In this document: one piece after another, positions 34,368-42,084 of the stretch | Numbering within the stretch: position 1 is the stretch's first letter | Layout: every line of letters begins with the position of its first letter | Source: Ralstonia sp. NFACC01 | Lineage (GTDB): Bacteria > Pseudomonadota > Gammaproteobacteria > Burkholderiales > Burkholderiaceae | Direction: 5' to 3' | Length of the DNA stretch: 64,000 nucleotides | NCBI RefSeq assembly: GCF_900115545.1 | Contig: NZ_FOWV01000008.1 | Coordinates: 1-64,000 of the forward strand | Program-made: the position numbers and the translations under genes | Notes under the pieces: generated by a model | Told to the model about the DNA's origin: nothing | The model's input: only the letters and a program-made list of their open reading frames with translations | The model's database searches: none

Positions 34368-35216
34368 ATGGAAGCCATCGATACCGTTCTGCACGCCTGG
34401 TTTGATCTTGATGAAAGCGCGGAGGTCATCCTTGCGCTGCTCGCGCTGTCGTGCGTGCGCATCATGACCATCTTCGCGATCCTGCCGGCCACGAGCGATC
34501 AGTCTGTGCCCGGCACCGCACGCAATGGCGTGGTCTACACGCTCGCCATCATCGTGGCGACGGCGCAGCCACCCGCCGTGGCGGAACATTTGAGCGCGGC
34601 CCGGTGGTTCCTGCTGGCGGGCAAGGAGATTTTCCTGGGCGCGTGCTTAGGCTACGCGGCGTCCACGGTGTTCTGGGTTGCGCAGACGGCAGGCACGATC
34701 GTCGACAACATGGCGGGTTTCAACAACGTGCAGATGAGCAACCCGTTGCAGGGTGATCAGAACACGCCCATCGGCAACACATTGCTGAATCTGGCCGTGA
34801 CGTTGTTCTATGCAGCGGGTGGCATGCTGTTTCTGCTGGGCGTGGTGTTCGAGTCGTTCCACTGGTGGCCGCTGGGCGCGACGCTGCCTGACATGAGCGC
34901 GGTGGCCGAGAGTTTTCTGCTGCAGCAAACCGATTCCATCTTCTCTACGGCCGTCAAGCTGGCCGCGCCGGTGATGATGACGTTGTTCCTCATCGACGCT
35001 GGCATCGGGCTGCTTTCGCGCGCGGCAGACAAGCTCGAGCCCGCGTCGCTGGGCCAGCCCATCAAGGGCGCGGTGGCCATCCTCATGGTCACGGCGCTGG
35101 TGGTGGCGATGTCCAGCCAGGTGCGGGACACGCTCACATACAGCCAGTTGCTGCAGCGGGTCAAGAACGGACTGGTGGGCGACGGCACGTCGCCAAAACC
35201 GAAAAATCTGCAGTGA
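34368..35216 (+). CDS. hrcT: SctT export gate protein
   Basis: 282 aa with about six membrane helices. FliR/SctT family blocks are visible: ALSCVRIMTIFAILPATSDQ near 25, VFWVAQTAGTIVDNMAGFNN near 105, and MMTLFLIDAGIGLLSRAADK near 205. With HrcR and HrcS it forms the export gate. It starts 34 bases after hrpD and ends the plus-strand apparatus operon before hrpB. Confidence 0.95.
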   Translation: MEAIDTVLHAWFDLDESAEVILALLALSCVRIMTIFAILPATSDQSVPGTARNGVVYTLAIIVATAQPPAVAEHLSAARWFLLAGKEIFLGACLGYAASTVFWVAQTAGTIVDNMAGFNNVQMSNPLQGDQNTPIGNTLLNLAVTLFYAAGGMLFLLGVVFESFHWWPLGATLPDMSAVAESFLLQQTDSIFSTAVKLAAPVMMTLFLIDAGIGLLSRAADKLEPASLGQPIKGAVAILMVTALVVAMSSQVRDTLTYSQLLQRVKNGLVGDGTSPKPKNLQ

Positions 35217-35263
35217 GTATTGTTCAGCGCCTGACGAAGCTTTGTTGAGATTGTCGGTGCAGC

Positions 35264-35290
35264 GATTTCTTAGGATGTCCTTAGGAAATC
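35264..35290 (+). promoter_or_regulatory. Dyad upstream of hrpB
   Basis: GATTTC-TTAGGA and TCCTTAG-GAAATC form an imperfect inverted repeat centred near 35277, 56 bases before the hrpB start. It could be an operator for the hrpB activator or an RNA hairpin; it has no T run, so a simple terminator is unlikely. Confidence 0.45.
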
Positions 35291-35345
35291 AACACCAAGC
35301 GGCCCGCCCCTCGCGAGCTGCAATCTCTGACACGGGAGCGTCGAC

Positions 35346-36782
35346 ATGCTGGGAAACATCTACTTTGCTTTGGCCTCCGGATTGGCAGCACGCGAGCGCC
35401 TGCCGGACTATGCGAAGGCCGTCTTCGCGGAGGATTTCGACCGCGCGTATCAACTGGTCGATGAGCATGGCGGCCTGCACGGCAAGGAGGCGGGGGACTA
35501 CGCCGGGGTGCTGGCCATGGCCGATGCATCGATGCTGCTGGAGTGCGATGAAGACGCCGAAGAAGCGTTCCGCACCGCGCAGCGTCTGATCCGCCATTCG
35601 GATGATCAACTGCGCGTGGTCTCGTGCCGCAACATGGGCTGGCAATCGCTGCTGCGCGATCGATATTCGGCCGCGGCAGGCTGCTTCTCCCGAATGGCCG
35701 ACGATGACGGCGCGACATGGCTGCAGCGCGTCGAAGGCATGATGGGCCTGGCCCTTGTGCATCACCAGCTTGGTCAGCAGGACGCAGCAGACGAGGCGCT
35801 GCAATCGGCTCGCGCCATTGCAACGGAGCGTAATGATGCCGGCTGGCTTGCTACGCTGGATCTTGTCGTGTACGAGTTTGCGGTGCAGGCGGGCATCCGC
35901 TGCTCCAACCGCCTGCTGGAACACGCGTTCTGGCAGTCCGCCGAAGTGGGCGCCGCGATGCTGCACCACCAGGGCGGGCGCGACGGGTGGCCCGCCAACG
36001 GCAAGCACGATGCGAATGTGCCCGCGATGATCCATCGCCGCGCCGAGTACCTGAGCCTGCTGCGTCGCATCGCCGATGGCGATCGTGCGGCAATCGACCC
36101 GCTCATGGCGATCATCGGGCAATCGCGCCGCATGGGAAGTCGCCTGTTGATGCAGACGAAGGTGGAGGTTGTGCTGGCAGCGCTCAGCGGAGAGCAGCAC
36201 GACGTGGCCGGCAAGGTGTATGACCAGATCTGCAATCGCGATACGTCTTTCGGCGCGCGCCGCTGGAATTTCGACTACCTCTACTGCCGCGCCAAGATGG
36301 CCGCGCAGCGTGGCGACGCAGCCGGCGCGCTCAAGTACTACACCGCCTATATGCAGGACGCCTTGCGCTGCCTGCGCACCGAATCGCCCGGCGTGCGCCG
36401 CGTCAGCCAGACCACGCCCGCCGCGTCACGTGCATCGGATGACGTGAGCGCGCGGCTGTCTGCCAAGTACCGCCGCGCCTATCACTACATCCTCGACAAC
36501 ATTGAGCGCTGTGACCTGACCACGCGTGAGGTGGCCGCGCACATCAACGTGACCGAGCGCGCGCTGCAGCTCGCGTTCAAGAGCGCGGTAGGCATGTCGC
36601 CCAGCTCGGTTATCCGGCGCCTGCGTCTGGAGGGCATCCGCTCCGATTTGCTGGACGAGGGGCGCGGGCCATCGAACATCATCGATACGGCATCGCGTTG
36701 GGGCATTCGCAGCCGCTCCGCGCTGGTCAAGGGGTATCGCAAGCAGTTCAACGAAGCGCCATCGGAAACCATCTGGCGTTAA
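35346..36782 (+). CDS. hrpB: AraC-family master activator HrpB
   Basis: 478 aa. The N-terminal 370 residues are helical and TPR-like (ADASMLLECDEDAEEAFRTA; GAALKYYTAYMQDAL-type segments). The C-terminal 95 carry the AraC double helix-turn-helix (LTTREVAAHINVTERALQLA; FKSAVGMSPSSVIRRLRLE). In R. solanacearum HrpB binds hrpII boxes (TTCG-N16-TTCG) and switches on the T3SS and effectors; HrpX is the Xanthomonas counterpart. It lies between hrcT and hrcC as in Ralstonia hrp clusters, with a dyad in its upstream region and no hrpII box there. Confidence 0.93.
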   Translation: MLGNIYFALASGLAARERLPDYAKAVFAEDFDRAYQLVDEHGGLHGKEAGDYAGVLAMADASMLLECDEDAEEAFRTAQRLIRHSDDQLRVVSCRNMGWQSLLRDRYSAAAGCFSRMADDDGATWLQRVEGMMGLALVHHQLGQQDAADEALQSARAIATERNDAGWLATLDLVVYEFAVQAGIRCSNRLLEHAFWQSAEVGAAMLHHQGGRDGWPANGKHDANVPAMIHRRAEYLSLLRRIADGDRAAIDPLMAIIGQSRRMGSRLLMQTKVEVVLAALSGEQHDVAGKVYDQICNRDTSFGARRWNFDYLYCRAKMAAQRGDAAGALKYYTAYMQDALRCLRTESPGVRRVSQTTPAASRASDDVSARLSAKYRRAYHYILDNIERCDLTTREVAAHINVTERALQLAFKSAVGMSPSSVIRRLRLEGIRSDLLDEGRGPSNIIDTASRWGIRSRSALVKGYRKQFNEAPSETIWR

Positions 36783-36851
36783 GCCGCGGGCGCTGTATCG
36801 CCTGACCGCGCGCCGGTGCGGTCTGTCTTCTTCATTCTCACGAGTGCAACC

Positions 36852-38636
36852 ATGCATCTGACTCGAATTGCGGGCCGGAAGGGGCGCGTGCTGGCCGCTT
36901 GCCGGTGCTTGATGGCTGCGGCCATCGCGGTGCTGTCGCTGGCCGGAAGTGCGGCTGCGGCGGTGATCCCGTGGCAGTCGCAAAAATTTGAATACGTGGC
37001 CGACCGCAAAGACGTGAAGGATGTCTTGCGAGACCTCGGCGCCAGCCAGCATGTCATGACCTGGATTTCGCCGCAGGTCGAGGGCAGCGTGACGGGCAAC
37101 TTCAATGAAACGCCGCAGCGGTTTCTCGATCGCATGGCTGCCACGTTCGGCTTTGCCTGGTACTACGACGGCGCCGTGCTGCGTGTGACGGGCGCCAACG
37201 AAGCGCAGAGCGCCACCATCGCGCTGCAGCGCGCGTCCACCGCGCAGGTCAAGCGTGCGCTGACGCGCCTGGGCGTGACCGACCCGCGTTTTCCGGTGCT
37301 GTACGACGACGAAACGGGCAGCGTAGTCGTATCCGGGCCGCCGCGCCTGGTCGAGCTCGTGCAGGACATCGCACGCCTGATCGATCGTGGCCGCGAGGAT
37401 GCCAACCGCACCGTCGTGCGTACCTTCCCGCTGCGCTATGCCTGGGCCACGGATCACACCATGCTGGTGGACGGCCAGTCCATCACCATTCGTGGTGTCG
37501 CATCCATCCTGAACAGTATGTACGGCAACAACGCACCGAGCACGGAGAACACGCCGCAGCGCGGCGGTGACCGCCGTGTCGACAGCGTCGCCCCTGGCGA
37601 GGCCAACGCAGGCCGTGGTGGTACGCGCGCGCTTTCAGGCCTGGGCGGCACGGATCGCAGTGGCGGCAAAGCGCCGCTGCCGCCAGGCGGTATCGGCCAA
37701 TATGCCGGCGGCGGTTCTGTGGCGCCCCTGCCCAGCGGCGAAGGCCGCGGCCGCACGGATGCCTTCCAGGAAGACGGCGGCAGCGCCCCGATCATCCATG
37801 CAGACCCACGCAGCAATTCGGTGCTCGTGCGAGACCGCGCAGACCGCATGGCGGCCCATCAATCGTTGATTGAATCGCTGGACACGCGCCCGGCTGTGCT
37901 GGAGATCAGCGCCAGCATCATCGAGATCAGTGAGAGCGCATTGGAAGACCTCGGTGTCGACTGGCGTCTGCACAACAGCCACGTCGACATGCAAACCGGT
38001 TACGGCACCAACACGCAATTGGCCAATCCGGGCTCGCTCGATGCGGTATCCACAACAGCCAACGCCGCCGCCGCCATTGCCGCTACGCCGACGGGTGGTG
38101 TGTTGACCGCCGTGATCGGTGGGGCATCGCGTTACCTGATGGCGCGTATCAGCGCGCTGCAGCAGACCAACCAGGCGCACATTACCGCGAGCCCCAAGGT
38201 GGCCACACTCGACAACACCGAGGCCATCATGGACAGCAAGCAGAATTTCTACGTGCCGGTTGCGGGGTATCAGTCGGCGGATCTGTACAGCATTTCGGCG
38301 GGCGTGTCGCTGCGCGTGTTGCCGATGGTGGTGACCGATGGCGGCACCTCGCGCATTCGCATGAACATCCATATTGAGGATGGCCAGATCACCAGTCAGA
38401 TGGTCGGCAACCTGCCGGTGGTCAACAAGAGCGAGATCAACACACAGGCGCTCATCAACGAAGGCGAAAGCCTGCTGATTGCCGGCTACTCGGTAGACCA
38501 GCAGACCAAGGGTGTGGATGCGGTGCCCGGGCTTTCGAAGATCCCGTTGTTGGGGGCGCTGTTCCGGCATGACCAGACGACGGGCCAGCGGTTTCAGCGG
38601 CTGTTTCTGCTGACACCGCGTGTGGTGGCGCTGTAG
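36852..38636 (+). CDS. hrcC: SctC outer-membrane secretin
   Basis: 594 aa from the ATG at 36852. It has a signal peptide ending near residue 37 (LAGSAAAA), N0/N1 ring domains (about 45-185), a Gly/Pro/Arg-rich insert (about 225-310), an N3 domain with GSAPIIHADPRSNSVLVRDR, and a C-terminal secretin barrel (about 350-590: VPVAGYQSADLYSISAGVSL; VPGLSKIPLLGALFRHDQ). Fifteen or so copies form the outer-membrane channel for the Hrp pilus. It follows hrpB by 69 bases and is followed by a strong hairpin. Confidence 0.96.
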   Translation: MHLTRIAGRKGRVLAACRCLMAAAIAVLSLAGSAAAAVIPWQSQKFEYVADRKDVKDVLRDLGASQHVMTWISPQVEGSVTGNFNETPQRFLDRMAATFGFAWYYDGAVLRVTGANEAQSATIALQRASTAQVKRALTRLGVTDPRFPVLYDDETGSVVVSGPPRLVELVQDIARLIDRGREDANRTVVRTFPLRYAWATDHTMLVDGQSITIRGVASILNSMYGNNAPSTENTPQRGGDRRVDSVAPGEANAGRGGTRALSGLGGTDRSGGKAPLPPGGIGQYAGGGSVAPLPSGEGRGRTDAFQEDGGSAPIIHADPRSNSVLVRDRADRMAAHQSLIESLDTRPAVLEISASIIEISESALEDLGVDWRLHNSHVDMQTGYGTNTQLANPGSLDAVSTTANAAAAIAATPTGGVLTAVIGGASRYLMARISALQQTNQAHITASPKVATLDNTEAIMDSKQNFYVPVAGYQSADLYSISAGVSLRVLPMVVTDGGTSRIRMNIHIEDGQITSQMVGNLPVVNKSEINTQALINEGESLLIAGYSVDQQTKGVDAVPGLSKIPLLGALFRHDQTTGQRFQRLFLLTPRVVAL

Positions 38637-38656
38637 CGCTTTTGCCAATGTAGTCA

Positions 38657-38687
38657 CGACAAGGCCTCCGTACGGGAGGCCTTGTCG
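38657..38687 (+). terminator. Hairpin after hrcC
   Basis: A perfect 13-bp stem CGACAAGGCCTCC/GGAGGCCTTGTCG with a 5-base loop, 20 bases after the hrcC stop. There is no long T run, so it may also act as an mRNA 3'-end stabiliser. The rest of 38637-39110 has no supported gene. Confidence 0.7.
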
Positions 38688-39045
38688 TTCGTGCTCGCCG
38701 GCAATCCGGTCAGCGGCGGTTTGACAGCCCGGTGGCGTCTTACTGCACAAACGTATCCCACTCTGGTGCTGTGCGATGGGAAGCCGGTTGGGTCGTGCGC
38801 AATCCGCGTGGCCAATTGCGCCAGAAGACGCCTGTGCGTACCCGTTCCCTTGGCGCTCTCCGCCATCTTGCTGAGGTCCAACTCGAATCTGTGGCCGGCC
38901 CCTGACGCCAGCCGCGGTTTCAGTTCACTGTGCAGCGGTCCACAACTGCTGAACGCGCAGGCGTCTGCGAAGGGCGGCGGAATGGGTGGATCGAAGAGAT
39001 TGAAGTTCGAGGCGAGGGGTGCACGACGGTGGCATCGCACCGACA

Positions 39046-39085
39046 GTGGAAAACAACGGCCCCACGCAAACATCGCGCGGGGCCG
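39046..39085 (-). terminator. Terminator of the popA unit
   Basis: On the minus strand CGGCCCC (39079-39085) pairs with GGGGCCG (39057-39063), followed by TTGTTTTCC. It lies 25 bases after the stop of the second gene. Confidence 0.7.
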
Positions 39086-39110
39086 AGGTGAAACAAACGC
39101 AAGCAGTGGC

Positions 39111-40325
39111 TTATGCAGCCTTCTTATGCGTCGACGTGCTGGCGTGGGTGCCGGCGCTGACGCTAGCGTTCACCTGGCTCGAGCCGGAGGACTGCGGCGC
39201 CGATACGGGGGCCTTGGAGGTGACGTCGTCGCCATCGTCATCATCGTCGTCGTTGCCGTTCGACTTGATGGCGTTCAGCATGCGTTGATGCGCGGACTGC
39301 TGTTGCAGGAGTTGCAGCTCCAGAAGCGCATCCTGCCCGGTGGGGTCGGCGCCGTTGGGTTGAGCCTTGTTGTTGCCGTTGCCGTTGCCGTTGCCGTTGC
39401 TGGAGTCGACTTCGGCCTCGTGCTTCTTCTTGCCCTTGCGGCTCGCGTCTTCGTGGCCTTCCGCGACGGCTTGATGTTGCGTGCCGGTGTGGTGGGCTTC
39501 GGGTTGCGTAGCGTGACGTGTCTTGCGCGACGCGTGGAAATCTCCTGCTACGCCAGCGCCCGCAGCAGCAGCGCCGAGCAGCATGCCGCCGGTGCCATTG
39601 CCATCGCCGTTGCCGCTCACCTTGTCGAACAGTTTCTGTGCCTGTACGCCGGCCTCGGCCTTGGTGCCTTCCTTGGCAGCAAGCTTGACCGCATCCTTCA
39701 GGCCGCTGCGGCCGCCGGTCAGGGCGCCTTCCACCACAGAGTCGACCACCGTACCGCCCAGGTGCGTCTTCTGCAGTGTTGCCACGGCGGCGCTGGCAGC
39801 GAGGCCCTCGGGTGTCAGATCCGAGGCCAACTGGGCGGCGTTGCCAGCGGCTGAGCCGATATCGCCCAGCGCTTCACCAAAGCGACCATGCGCAGCCGCT
39901 TTGGCGGCGGCAATGCTGCTGTCCGCGAAACCGTTGACGCTGTCACCGATGCCCTTGACCGTGCGGTCGGCGATGTCGTTGACGAAACCGCGGGCCTTGT
40001 CGACCTTGCTCAGGGCCTTGTCCAGCCCCTTGCTCAGATGGGCGTTTTCCAGCGATTTTTCAGCCACGTCGAAGGCCGCGGTATTCAGATCCCGCAGGCC
40101 CTTGAAGGTGGCTTCGCCAACGCCCACGGCGTCGTGCAGCGCTTTTTGAATGCGCAGATGCACCAAGTCGTTGGTCAGGGCTGCGGTTTGCTTGGCGACG
40201 GCTTCCACGTCGTGGACGAGGTTCTTGCCTACGCTCTCGGCGGCGTGGGCGATGCCCTTGCCGACCTTGGCGATGTCATCGCCCAAGTGCTGAAAGGCGT
40301 GCTTGATTTTGCTGAAGATACTCAT
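39111..40325 (-). CDS. Putative secreted T3SS protein in the popB position
   Basis: 404 aa from the ATG at 40325, with an AAGGAGA ribosome site. The N-terminus is a series of amphipathic helices (MSIFSKIKHAFQHLGDDIAK). A central Ala/Gly-rich stretch contains LLGAAAAGAGVAG. The C-terminal 140 residues are polar, with a basic cluster RKGKKKHE, a GN dipeptide run, and an acidic DDDDDDGDD. No signal peptide or enzyme motif is seen. It lies 69 bases after the popA gene in one unit under the hrpII box at 41974. In R. solanacearum popA is followed by popB, which encodes a smaller nuclear-targeted protein; homology with it is not shown here. Confidence 0.65.
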   Translation of the reverse strand: MSIFSKIKHAFQHLGDDIAKVGKGIAHAAESVGKNLVHDVEAVAKQTAALTNDLVHLRIQKALHDAVGVGEATFKGLRDLNTAAFDVAEKSLENAHLSKGLDKALSKVDKARGFVNDIADRTVKGIGDSVNGFADSSIAAAKAAAHGRFGEALGDIGSAAGNAAQLASDLTPEGLAASAAVATLQKTHLGGTVVDSVVEGALTGGRSGLKDAVKLAAKEGTKAEAGVQAQKLFDKVSGNGDGNGTGGMLLGAAAAGAGVAGDFHASRKTRHATQPEAHHTGTQHQAVAEGHEDASRKGKKKHEAEVDSSNGNGNGNGNNKAQPNGADPTGQDALLELQLLQQQSAHQRMLNAIKSNGNDDDDDDGDDVTSKAPVSAPQSSGSSQVNASVSAGTHASTSTHKKAA

Positions 40326-40394
40326 GGTGAGTCTCCTTGCTTGGGATAGCAAAAATGACGGCCGTTGCCGGCCGTTGGATTGACGAGCCTGGCC

Positions 40395-41672
40395 TTAGGC
40401 GCCTTGCACGTGGTTTTGCTGCTGTTGCGCGCCGCCGGCCTTTTGGGCTTGCAGTTGCTCCAGCACCTTGATCATGTCTTTGAGCAGTGTCTCGAGCTGG
40501 GCCATGGGGCTGTTGGCGCCATTGCTGGTGCCGTCTGCGCCGTTTGCGCCATCCGTCGCGGAGGTGTTCGGCGTGCCGGATGCACCGGACGCGCCGTTTG
40601 CCCCGCCGGCTGCCGTGCCGCCCGCTGCGCCACCTGCACCGTTTGCACCACCGGCCGCACCAGCGTTGCCTGCGCCACCCACACCAGCGCCGCCGCCTTG
40701 CGTTTGGTCACCGCCAAGCGCCTGTTGCTGTTGTTGGGCCAGCATCTTCAGTAGATCGTCCAACACCTTCAGGAGTTGTTCGATCATGGAGTCGTTGCTC
40801 TTCTGGCCACTGGCCTCGGCACCATTGGCGTTGTCTGCACCCGATGCGCCATCGGCTGCGCTGGAGCCGTCGGCGCCGTTTGCACCGCTGGCATCGCCCG
40901 TGCTGTCAGCGCCGTCTGCGCCACCGGCATCGCCTGCGCTGGTGGAGCCGTCAGCACCACTGGCATCGCCCGTGCTGTCGGAGCCGTTAGCGCCGCCGGC
41001 ATCGCCTGTGCTGTTGGAGCCGTCGGCACCACCAGCGTCGCCGGCACCGGCGCCAGCATCAGCGCCACCTGCTGCGCCTGCGCCGGCACCGCCATCAGCC
41101 CCGCCGAACGCGTTCGACATCATCTGCTGCTGCATCAGTTGCAACGCGTCGTCGAGCATCTGGAGCATGTCGTCCATATTGAGGCCCTTGCCGCCGTTGG
41201 CACCACCTGCGCCGTCGACGCCCTTGGCGCCTTCGCCGGTGTCGAGCGTGTGCTGCATCTGCTCGCTGAGCTTCATGAACTTCAGCAGGTCTTCCAGCAG
41301 CTTCATGAGCGCTTGCATCGGGTCTTGGCTGCTGGAGTCGTCCCCGTTGTCATCGCCAACTTGCTGACCCTTGCTGGCACCCTGCGCGCCTTGCGAACCT
41401 TGGGCGCCTTGCGCACCTTGGCTTGCAGAAGGGCCATGCGCAGCACCCGCGCCCTGGGCGCCACCGCCGGCTGCGCCACCCGAGCCGCCGCCCGCACCCG
41501 CATTGGCGCCGCCTTGTGCGGTGGCGTTGCGCAGCATGGCTTCAAGCACCTTCAGGATGTCTTGAACGAGATGCTGCAGCGGGCTTTCGGCCTGGTTCTG
41601 TTTGCCGGGCTGATCCAGTTGGAGCTGGGTCGAGATATTCAGTGAAGCGTTGTCTTGGACCTTCATATTCAT
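40395..41672 (-). CDS. popA: PopA-like harpin
   Basis: 425 aa, Gly/Ala/Asp/Asn-rich, no Cys, no aromatic-rich segments: a typical harpin. The hallmark is DPMQALMKLLEDLLKF (about 117-132), preceded by a QDxL-type helix (LVQDILKVLEAMLRNA, 35-50). This agrees closely with my memory of R. solanacearum PopA. Two further Met/Gln-rich helices (MLQMLDDALQLMQQQMM; MIEQLLKVLDDLLKMLAQQQ) are separated by Gly-rich linkers. PopA is exported by the T3SS to the extracellular space, elicits plant defence and can form pores in lipid bilayers. A 12-residue tandem repeat lengthens it beyond the usual 340 aa. GAGGTG precedes the ATG. Confidence 0.87.
   Translation of the reverse strand: MNMKVQDNASLNISTQLQLDQPGKQNQAESPLQHLVQDILKVLEAMLRNATAQGGANAGAGGGSGGAAGGGAQGAGAAHGPSASQGAQGAQGSQGAQGASKGQQVGDDNGDDSSSQDPMQALMKLLEDLLKFMKLSEQMQHTLDTGEGAKGVDGAGGANGGKGLNMDDMLQMLDDALQLMQQQMMSNAFGGADGGAGAGAAGGADAGAGAGDAGGADGSNSTGDAGGANGSDSTGDASGADGSTSAGDAGGADGADSTGDASGANGADGSSAADGASGADNANGAEASGQKSNDSMIEQLLKVLDDLLKMLAQQQQQALGGDQTQGGGAGVGGAGNAGAAGGANGAGGAAGGTAAGGANGASGASGTPNTSATDGANGADGTSNGANSPMAQLETLLKDMIKVLEQLQAQKAGGAQQQQNHVQGA
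40870..41050. repeat. 36-bp tandem repeats inside popA
   Basis: The motif GGCATCGCC recurs at 40890, 40926, 40962 and 40998 with a degenerate copy at about 41034, exactly 36 bases apart. Each unit encodes 12 residues of the DAGGADGS-x-STG type, so copy number can change without a frameshift. Confidence 0.85.
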
Positions 41673-42084
41673 GTGTCACCTCAGTGGGCAGGCGTGATGC
41701 ATGGCACCGTCCAGGCCGCTGACTGGACGCATGCCGATACAGAGAGGAGAGAAACGCCGCGCGACCGACGTCTGCAGACAAACGCCGGCACGGCAATCGC
41801 TTCCGATTCCGGTTCGGGTCGCGGGGCCGACATGGCCTGCGCGTTCTGCCCGTGCCGGGCCGCGCAGCCCTGGGCAGCCGCGTGCCGGCACGCCGATCGC
41901 AAAGCGAAATGGCATGTCGGGCGACTTTGGTGGAACGTTAGGGAATGTCGGCCATCAGACGATGCAGCAAGGCCGAAGCGCTGATCACCGAGACGAAATC
42001 GCAGGCCAGATGAAGGCCCACCGAAGCAAATTCACGTGCGCGCCGCCGTGTCAGGTCATGCGCCGAGTGAATCGAAGTCGGACA
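41673..42084. other. Long leader region of the popA unit
   Basis: The hrpII box at 41974 is 302 bases upstream of the popA ATG. I see no convincing small gene in the roughly 260-base leader, whose minus-strand reading frames have no ribosome site. Confidence 0.5.
41974..41997 (-). promoter_or_regulatory. hrpII box for the popA unit
   Basis: CGAA at 41974-41977 and 41994-41997 are separated by 16 bases. The minus-strand TAACGT at 41935-41940 fits YANNNT, 33 bases downstream. Confidence 0.83.

Noticed and set aside
41676-41915. 79-codon minus-strand frame in the popA leader
   Set aside because: No ribosome site, Arg/Gly-rich shadow-like composition, no family match.
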